DNA of 9,672 bases from an uncultured Hungatella sp. (GTDB taxonomy: Bacteria > Bacillota > Clostridia > Lachnospirales > Lachnospiraceae), in contig CAJUFP010000145.1 of NCBI GenBank assembly GCA_910585645.1, positions 1-9,672 of the forward strand. Direction: 5' to 3'. This document shows positions 5,996 through 9,672 of this stretch, piece by piece. The notes under the pieces are model-generated. The model was not told where the DNA came from and made no database searches. It was given only the letters and a program-made list of their open reading frames with translations. Position 1 is the first letter of the stretch. The number at the start of each line of letters is the position of its first letter. Position numbers and translations under genes: made by a program.

Positions 5996-6004
5996 TGGTA
6001 TAAT
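5996..6004 (+). promoter_or_regulatory. Extended -10 promoter of the acetyltransferase gene
   Basis: TGG-TATAAT at 5996-6004 is a perfect extended -10 element (TGN plus TATAAT). The -35 region is weak: the best choice is TTGGAA at 5978-5983, with a short 15-base spacer. Extended -10 promoters can work without a good -35. Confidence 0.6.
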
Positions 6005-6033
6005 AAAAGACAAATCGTTTGAGGGGGAAAAGG

Positions 6034-6072
6034 ATGGAAGTTGAAAGGTGTGAAAAGAAGGTTCAATTTTAG
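6034..6072 (+). CDS. Possible 12-residue leader peptide
   Basis: ATG at 6034 opens a 12-codon frame, MEVERCEKKVQF, ending at TAG 6070-6072. Its start follows GAGGGGGAAAAGG, an acceptable ribosome binding site. The stop lies just before the acetyltransferase's own binding site at about 6075. It might couple translation or be chance, and no regulatory amino-acid run is present. Confidence 0.25.
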   Translation: MEVERCEKKVQF

Positions 6073-6088
6073 ACGGGGAGGGTGTGAC

Positions 6089-6622
6089 ATGGAGAGCAAA
6101 ATAATTATAGCGGAAACGGAGAGGTTAATTTTAAGAAGATACAAAAAAGAGGATATTCAGGATCTATTTGAATATTTATCGGATGAGGAAGTTGTTAAAT
6201 ATGAACCGTATAAACCGCAGACTTTTGATGAAACAAAGGCAAATCTTGAATGGCGTATTGGTACAGATGAAATGATTGCTGTTGAATTGAAAAATTCCCA
6301 TAAAATGATTGGAAATGTATATATGGGAAAGCGTGATTTTGAAGCACTGGAAATGGGATATGTATTTAATCGGAGTTATTGGGGATATGGTTATGCTGCC
6401 GAAAGCTGCAAAGCTTTGATTACGCGGGCATTTTCTGATGGCATACATAGAATATATGCCGAATGTGCCCCCGACAATGAGAGGTCTTGGAGACTTCTTG
6501 AGACTTTAGGATTTCAGCGGGAAGCTTATTTTAGAAAAAATGTGTATTTTTGGAGGGATGAGGCTGAACAGGCAATTTGGAAAGATACTTATGTATATGC
6601 TAAATTAAATGATAACGCATAA
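6089..6622 (+). CDS. GNAT-family N-acetyltransferase (RimJ/RimL type)
   Basis: This 177-residue protein matches GNAT enzymes of the RimJ/RimL class, which move an acetyl group from acetyl-CoA to a protein N-terminus or small amine. It opens with the typical TERLILRRYKKEDIQDLFEYLSD. The acetyl-CoA site is NRSYWGYGYAAESCKAL at about 94-110, with the GYGYA loop, followed by ECAPDNERSWRLLETLGF, the class's conserved C-terminal motif. ATG 6089 is chosen because GGGGAGGG lies at 6075-6082; a TTG at 6041 would add 16 residues without a binding site. Base composition is clearly more AT-rich than the flanking genes, suggesting recent acquisition. Substrate is not predictable; antibiotic acetylation is possible but not supported. 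Confidence 0.9.
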   Translation: MESKIIIAETERLILRRYKKEDIQDLFEYLSDEEVVKYEPYKPQTFDETKANLEWRIGTDEMIAVELKNSHKMIGNVYMGKRDFEALEMGYVFNRSYWGYGYAAESCKALITRAFSDGIHRIYAECAPDNERSWRLLETLGFQREAYFRKNVYFWRDEAEQAIWKDTYVYAKLNDNA

Positions 6623-6686
6623 ATAACGTTCAGCCTGTGGGGAAGTTGTAACAAACATAAAACCGGGAGTTACAGAGGAGAATTTT

Positions 6687-6875
6687 ATGAAGTTATGCAA
6701 CAGGAATGATGGCTGGTTAACGGGAAGACTCTATTTCAATAGGGAGAATAAAAGAGTAATTGTCAAGAGACCACGAAGTGGATTTGGCTATACAATGAAT
6801 TTGGGAAATAAGTGGACATGGATCTTTAATGGTATTGTTGTAATTGTTTTGGTTATATTAGTCAGAGTTTTCTAA
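6687..6875 (+). CDS. Small DUF5808-like membrane protein
   Basis: A 62-residue protein with a good start: GAGGAG lies at 6675-6680, six bases before ATG 6687. The first half reads DGWLTGRLYFNRENKRVIVKRPRSGFGYTMNLGNKWTWIF, matching from memory the pattern of DUF5808 (W..G..Y.NP.D.R..V.KR...G.T.NF.N...W). A single hydrophobic helix covers about residues 47-61 and would anchor the protein in the membrane. DUF5808 usually sits at the end of larger membrane proteins, so this is the domain alone. Function is unknown. It lies 64 bases behind the acetyltransferase in the same AT-rich stretch, and no terminator separates them, so the two may be co-transcribed. Confidence 0.75.
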   Translation: MKLCNRNDGWLTGRLYFNRENKRVIVKRPRSGFGYTMNLGNKWTWIFNGIVVIVLVILVRVF

Positions 6876-6973
6876 GACAGTTTCCGGCTTATAACGCCAA
6901 TTAGGCAAACTGCTTTGAAAGTGAGGACGGATAGAGATTCGCTACCGTTGTATTTAGATTCAGGGAGGATAAG

Positions 6974-7747
6974 ATGAGACGCAAATATTTCTTTTTTGAT
7001 ATTGACGGAACTTTGGCGGCAGGTGAGATGCGGAGTCAGTATATTCCGGAGTCTACCAGGCTGGCTCTTGAAAAGCTGCGGGCGGCCGGGCATTTTGTGG
7101 CCATCGCTACGGGGAGAAGCTATGCCATGGCCGTGGATCATATGAGGGACATGGGATTTTCCAACATGGTCAGCGACGGGGGGAACGGGATTACCATTGA
7201 CGGTAAGCTTATTGGGATTAAGCCTATGGATTATGAGAAGTGTGCGGCGCTGATTGAGGAGTGTGAGAGGAAAGGGTTTATCTGGGCGTTTTCGCCGGAT
7301 AATTCTAAGAGGAGGCTGGCGCCTGACGGCCGGTTTAATGCGTTTACCAGGGACGCGTATATGGAGACGGAGGTGGTCCCGGGGCTGAATGTGCGGGATT
7401 ATAAGGAGATTTACAAGGTTTATGTGGCCTGTTTTTCTCCGGAGGAGGAGCGGCTTGAGACGTTGAGGGAGCTGCCGTGGTGCCGGTTTTTTAAGGAGTT
7501 TTTGTTTGTGGAGCCGGCGGATAAGTCTGTGGGGATCAAGGCTATGGTGGATCGTCTTGGAGGGGATTACAGGGATGTGGTGGTGTTTGGGGATGAGAAG
7601 AATGATATCTCCATGTTCAGGAAGGAGTGGACCAGCATTGCCATGGGGAATGCTATAGAGGATCTGAAAAAATTGGCGGACTATGTGACGGACGACTGCG
7701 ACAAGGACGGAATTTACAACGCGTGTAAGCATTTTGGGTGGATCTGA
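6974..7747 (+). CDS. Cof-type HAD-IIB family phosphatase
   Basis: A 257-residue cytoplasmic HAD hydrolase with all four motifs: DIDGT at 9-13 (nucleophile D9, acid D11), ATGRS with T46, the motif-III lysine K184 in ADKSVGIK, and FGDEKNDISM with D207 and D211. The ~100-residue insert between motifs II and III is the IIB cap typical of Cof/YidA/YwtE proteins. Members dephosphorylate sugar phosphates, FMN or pyridoxal phosphate; the substrate here is unknown. The start ATG 6974 follows GGGAGG at about 6962-6967. GC content returns to the high level of the region's other genes. The end overlaps the GH25 frame by 10 bases if the latter starts at GTG 7738. Confidence 0.93.
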   Translation: MRRKYFFFDIDGTLAAGEMRSQYIPESTRLALEKLRAAGHFVAIATGRSYAMAVDHMRDMGFSNMVSDGGNGITIDGKLIGIKPMDYEKCAALIEECERKGFIWAFSPDNSKRRLAPDGRFNAFTRDAYMETEVVPGLNVRDYKEIYKVYVACFSPEEERLETLRELPWCRFFKEFLFVEPADKSVGIKAMVDRLGGDYRDVVVFGDEKNDISMFRKEWTSIAMGNAIEDLKKLADYVTDDCDKDGIYNACKHFGWI

Positions 7748-8631
7748 GGAAGGGCTGTGAAAGCAGAGGCGATGTGAGACGGCAGGACGCCGGCATTTTG
7801 GGCGGATATGGGGAAAGGCGGAGCGGCGGATTGAGGACTGGCAGAAGGATTTGGCAGAGAATCGGGGGAGCGGCGGTTGGAGGATTGGTTTTGGCGCTGG
7901 CGTGTGGGTACGGCGTGTACAGAGGGTTTGTGCATGTGAACGGACCGGCGGCGGGCAGGTATCCGGTTAGGGGGATTGATGTGTCTCACTATCAGGGGGA
8001 GATTGACTGGGAGGCTGTGGCAGGGCAGGGGATTGATTTTGCCTATGTGAAGGCCACGGAGGGCAGTTCTCATGTGGATGAGAGGTTTGCCGGGAATATG
8101 GCCGGAGCCAGGGAAGCGGGGGTGTTTGCGGGGGCCTACCATTTTTTCAGCTTTGACAGTCCCGGGGCGTCACAGGCGGAGCATTTTCTGGGGACGATTG
8201 GGGCGGTGGGGAGCGGGATGGTTCCTGCGGTGGACGTGGAGTTTTATGGGGATAAGGAGAAAAATCCGCCGGATGCGGATGGGGTGGACAGGGAGCTTGG
8301 GGATTTTCTGGACAGGGTGGAGGCGGCCTGGGGGAGAAAGCCGGTGATCTACGCTACCAGGGAGGCGTGGGAGCTTTATATCAGGGGCAGGTTTGAGGAG
8401 TATCCGCTGTGGATCCGGGATATCTGGACAAAGCCGGATCTGGGGGACGGATCGGAGAGGGAAACGGGGGCTGAGGGGATGGATGGAGATAATCGCCCGG
8501 AAGGCTGGATGTTCTGGCAGTATACCAACAGGGGGCGGCTGGACGGATTTTCGGGGGAGGAGGAGTTTGTGGATCTGAATGTGTTCTTTGGTACAAAAAG
8601 GCAGTGGGAGAGGTGGCTGACGGGAAGTTGA
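7738..8631 (+). CDS. Membrane-anchored GH25 lysozyme (N-acetylmuramidase)
   Basis: This protein has up to 297 residues, a basic N-terminal segment, one hydrophobic helix at about 43-60 (signal anchor or signal peptide) and a complete glycoside hydrolase family 25 domain at about 76-295. GH25 enzymes cut the beta-1,4 bond of peptidoglycan. Visible marks are RGIDVSHYQGEIDW with D81, YVKATEG, GAYHFF, the catalytic pair D166 and E168 in VPAVDVEFYG, PLWIRDIW, GWMFWQYTN and a final VDLNVF. No cell-wall-binding repeats follow. The start is uncertain: GTG 7738 has no binding site, GTG 7774 follows a weak AGAGG, and TTG 7831 follows GGCGGAG. All three keep the hydrophobic helix. Likely role is wall remodelling at the cell's own surface, co-expressed with the HAD gene. 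Confidence 0.9.
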   Translation: MDLRKGCESRGDVRRQDAGILGGYGERRSGGLRTGRRIWQRIGGAAVGGLVLALACGYGVYRGFVHVNGPAAGRYPVRGIDVSHYQGEIDWEAVAGQGIDFAYVKATEGSSHVDERFAGNMAGAREAGVFAGAYHFFSFDSPGASQAEHFLGTIGAVGSGMVPAVDVEFYGDKEKNPPDADGVDRELGDFLDRVEAAWGRKPVIYATREAWELYIRGRFEEYPLWIRDIWTKPDLGDGSERETGAEGMDGDNRPEGWMFWQYTNRGRLDGFSGEEEFVDLNVFFGTKRQWERWLTGS

Positions 8632-8666
8632 GGAGAGTCTTTCAGAGAGGTTTCCGGCCTGGGTTT

Positions 8667-8710
8667 ATAAAGCCGTGAGTGGAGGTGTGGGCTCTGCTCT
8701 ACGGCTTTAT
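8667..8710. terminator. Inverted repeat between convergent genes
   Basis: ATAAAGCCGT at 8667-8676 and ACGGCTTTAT at 8701-8710 form a perfect 10-bp stem around a 24-base loop, extended by GAG/CTC inside. It lies between the end of the GH25 gene and the end of the minus-strand coiled-coil gene, the usual place for a two-way terminator. No T-run of the usual length follows, so support is mainly positional. Confidence 0.45.
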
Positions 8711-8727
8711 GTGTCTTGGGGTATCTC

Positions 8728-9171
8728 TTATGCCAATGCGCGCAGTTTTTGGCTGTGGTCGGTTATGACCTTTTTTATGATGTCAATATCTGCTTCCATG
8801 GCTTCTATTTTGGGAACTGCCTTCTCATATCGGATGGCTACCGGGACATAGTTTTCCGCCAGTATGGCTATGTTTTTATCGGTTACGTTTTCGATATGAA
8901 GTTTTAAGGCGTGGAAATTGTCTTTTAAGGTGTATACCTCGTCTTTTAGCGTGTGTACCTCGTCTTTTAGCGTGTATACCTCGTCTTTTAAGGTGTATAC
9001 CTCGTCTTTTAGCGTGTGTACTTCGTCTTTTAAAGTGTATACCTCGTCTTTTAATGTATGGATTTCACTATGCAATATGCAAATTTCGTCTTTTACAGGC
9101 TTCAATGCCAATTCCATCTTCACATCAAAAAGCTGAGAAATCGCCATTAAGTCGTCATTGGTTAATGTCAT
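8728..9171 (-). CDS. Coiled-coil protein with tandem heptads, function unknown
   Basis: This 147-residue soluble protein has a well-placed start: AAAGGAG lies five bases before ATG at 9171-9169. It opens MTLTNDDLMAISQLFDVKMELALKPVKDEI, passes through seven heptads of the form (H/Y)TLKDEV at residues 38-86, and ends with NIAILAENYVPVAIRYEKAVPKIEAMEADIDIIKKVITDHSQKL. From memory, short proteins with this N-terminus and an 'ILAEN' segment are common in Lachnospiraceae and uncharacterised. Leu and Val at heptad a/d positions and Lys/Asp/Glu elsewhere predict a long parallel coiled coil. No signal peptide or catalytic motif is seen. A role in oligomer formation or scaffolding is inference. The expression signals are elaborate for such a small gene (see its leader). 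Confidence 0.8.
   Translation of the reverse strand: MTLTNDDLMAISQLFDVKMELALKPVKDEICILHSEIHTLKDEVYTLKDEVHTLKDEVYTLKDEVYTLKDEVHTLKDEVYTLKDNFHALKLHIENVTDKNIAILAENYVPVAIRYEKAVPKIEAMEADIDIIKKVITDHSQKLRALA
8914..9060 (-). repeat. Seven 21-bp repeats encoding coiled-coil heptads
   Basis: Seven consecutive 21-base units encode HTLKDEV, YTLKDEV, HTLKDEV, YTLKDEV, YTLKDEV, HTLKDEV and YTLKDNF. The units are almost identical at the DNA level, differing mainly at the His/Tyr codon and in synonymous bases. This points to recent expansion. One unit equals exactly one heptad, so any change in copy number keeps both frame and coiled-coil register. Confidence 0.95.
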
Positions 9172-9176
9172 GTTTA

Positions 9177-9264
9177 CTCCTTTCTGCCGCAGTGCTGCCA
9201 GAGTGTGTCTGAATATGATTCGGGCCGGATGTCATGGAAAATGTGACGTCCATCTGGCAGAAAG
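9177..9264 (-). promoter_or_regulatory. Mutually exclusive helices at the coiled-coil gene's ribosome binding site
   Basis: Read on the minus strand, CTTTCTGCC (9264-9256) can pair over nine bases with GGCAGAAAG (9188-9180), which takes up the first bases of the Shine-Dalgarno AAAGGAG. The overlapping CTGCCAGA (9260-9253) can instead pair over eight bases with TCTGGCAG (9202-9195), leaving the binding site free. An inner helix (9251-9244 with 9234-9227, one mismatch) would support the second fold. The sequence is certain; regulation is inference. Confidence 0.4.
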
Positions 9265-9365
9265 CGTTTTTTAGATACACTCCGGGGTGACGGCTGTTTC
9301 ATGCTTCAGTCATCTTGTATTTTGGCTGTCAGAAGGCAGATACTCTGGGCGAAATAATGATTGGA

Positions 9366-9400
9366 CCACTCCTCCTTTCTCTCTATGGGAAAGGCGGTGG
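9366..9400 (-). promoter_or_regulatory. Hairpin hiding an orphan Shine-Dalgarno-like sequence
   Basis: On the minus strand CCGCCTTTC (9397-9389) pairs with GAAAGGAGG (9379-9371) with one mismatch, and flanking GTGG/CCAC can pair too. The 3' arm contains AAGGAGGAG, a very strong ribosome binding sequence, but no suitably spaced start codon with a lasting frame follows it. Confidence 0.4.
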
Positions 9401-9558
9401 ACAAAACTTGTTTACTACCACTGATTATACGCAATTTTCCCATATAACTCAACCATTTTTTACATGTTTATCTGCTATGGAATATCTGCAGAAATTACAG
9501 TACGATACTCTGACCTGCAAAATCCTGCCAAAGAGAATCTCCGGCGAAGATTATAGTT

Positions 9559-9587
9559 AGTATAGCGTAAGACGGATGTTTTGTCAA
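9559..9587 (-). promoter_or_regulatory. Near-consensus SigA promoter firing leftward
   Basis: On the minus strand TTGACA (9587-9582) and TATACT (9564-9559) are separated by exactly 17 bases. The -35 is perfect and the -10 has one change. The only minus-strand gene downstream in the window is the coiled-coil gene, whose start codon is about 380 bases away. Confidence 0.75.
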
Positions 9588-9657
9588 AGGTTTTCTGGTT
9601 TTTAAGGGGGAGTTTTTAAACAGGTCTGACGATTAAAAAATAATTTTAGAAATTTAT

Positions 9658-9672
9658 AAAAAAACCTCCCAT
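9658..9672 (-). terminator. Half of a probable terminator at the window edge
   Basis: On the minus strand the window begins ATGGGAGG followed by seven T residues (9664-9658). This is the typical 3' arm and T-tract of a Rho-independent terminator for a minus-strand gene further right. The other arm would lie outside the window, so the stem cannot be confirmed. Confidence 0.4.

Larger units (their letters stand above)
9172..9551 (-). other. Long probable leader of the coiled-coil gene
   Basis: If the promoter at 9559-9587 serves the coiled-coil gene, its transcript starts near 9551 and has about 380 untranslated bases. No good gene is found here on either strand: an 81-codon plus-strand frame at 9315-9560 starts with TTG and lacks a binding site. 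The stretch contains an orphan Shine-Dalgarno-like sequence within a hairpin (9366-9400) and competing helices next to the start codon (9177-9264). Confidence 0.5.

Noticed and set aside
5991..6004. CGAACCATGGTATA as a LexA/SOS box upstream of the acetyltransferase
   Set aside because: It has only the left half of the CGAAC-N4-GTTCG pattern. The symmetric part is just ACCATGGT, next to the -10 element.
5137..6144. Minus-strand frame of 335 codons over the VOC gene and following gap
   Set aside because: It overlies the VOC gene, shows no domain or binding site and spans regions of differing composition.
6601..6973. Possible integron-like attC sites around the small DUF5808-like gene (TTATAACGCC...GGCAAAC, AACGCATAAATAACGTT)
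   Set aside because: The short dyads lack the paired core sites (RYYYAAC/GTTRRRY) with proper spacing, and no integrase is in the window.
8914..9060. Regularly spaced repeats as a CRISPR array
   Set aside because: Units are contiguous 21-bp coding repeats without unique spacers. The other tandem arrays likewise have no spacers and there are no cas genes.
8918..9136. 72-codon plus-strand frame over the coiled-coil gene (VYTSSF repeats)
   Set aside because: This is a mirror of the 21-bp heptad repeats. The minus-strand gene has the start site and coiled-coil logic.
9315..9560. 81-codon plus-strand frame near the right end
   Set aside because: It has a TTG start, no binding site and no recognised motif, and lies antisense to a probable leader with a strong opposite promoter.

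Overview
The window looks like chromosomal DNA from a Gram-positive member of the Clostridia, most probably a gut Lachnospiraceae-type genome (Enterocloster/Lachnoclostridium-like). This is inference. It rests on strong purine-rich Shine-Dalgarno sites before most genes, a moderately high GC content, G-rich coding strands, and the gene types (PadR plus a prefix-domain membrane protein, PHP phosphatase, Cof-type HAD, GH25 lysozyme, a short coiled-coil protein). No rRNA, tRNA, CRISPR array, transposase or phage gene was seen.

Layout. 1-1357: the end of a MacB/LolD-type ABC ATPase and its overlapping FtsX/MacB-type permease. 1401-1460: inverted repeat, probable terminator. 1493-3600: a well-formed promoter with twin dyads, then an operon of a PadR-type repressor, whose tail carries six in-frame 33-bp repeats, and an unusual polytopic membrane protein. 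That protein joins an N-terminal HAAS/permease-prefix-like helical domain to a divergent SEDS (FtsW/RodA/SpoVE) core. 3601-4076: a gene-free stretch with two palindromes and an array of ten 8-bp units. 4077-4907: PHP-type histidinol-phosphatase. 4994-5155: an ~80-bp tandem duplication. 5203-5586: VOC/glyoxalase-fold protein. 5587-6033: a gene-free stretch with a 15-bp-stem hairpin and a 9-bp direct repeat. 6089-6875: an AT-rich pair (GNAT acetyltransferase and a small DUF5808-like membrane protein) that differs in composition from its neighbours and may be acquired. 6974-8631: an overlapping pair, a Cof-type HAD phosphatase and a membrane-anchored GH25 muramidase. 8728-9171 (minus strand): a coiled-coil protein with seven near-identical heptads. 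Upstream of it, on the minus strand, lie about 380 bases of probable leader RNA behind a near-consensus promoter at 9559-9587. The window ends in what looks like half of a terminator from the next gene.

How the genes may work together. The ABC pair probably exports a peptide, lipid or drug. The PadR/SEDS-like pair looks like a self-regulated envelope unit, in which the HAAS-like prefix may communicate with PadR. The remaining genes are metabolic or envelope housekeeping functions with no clear common pathway. The striking overall property is the number of unrelated short tandem repeats (33, 8, ~80, 9 and 21 bp units) in under 10 kb, both inside and in front of genes. The best candidates for something new are the HAAS-SEDS fusion with altered active-site region, the repeat-extended PadR, and the minus-strand leader with two mutually exclusive helices at the ribosome binding site.
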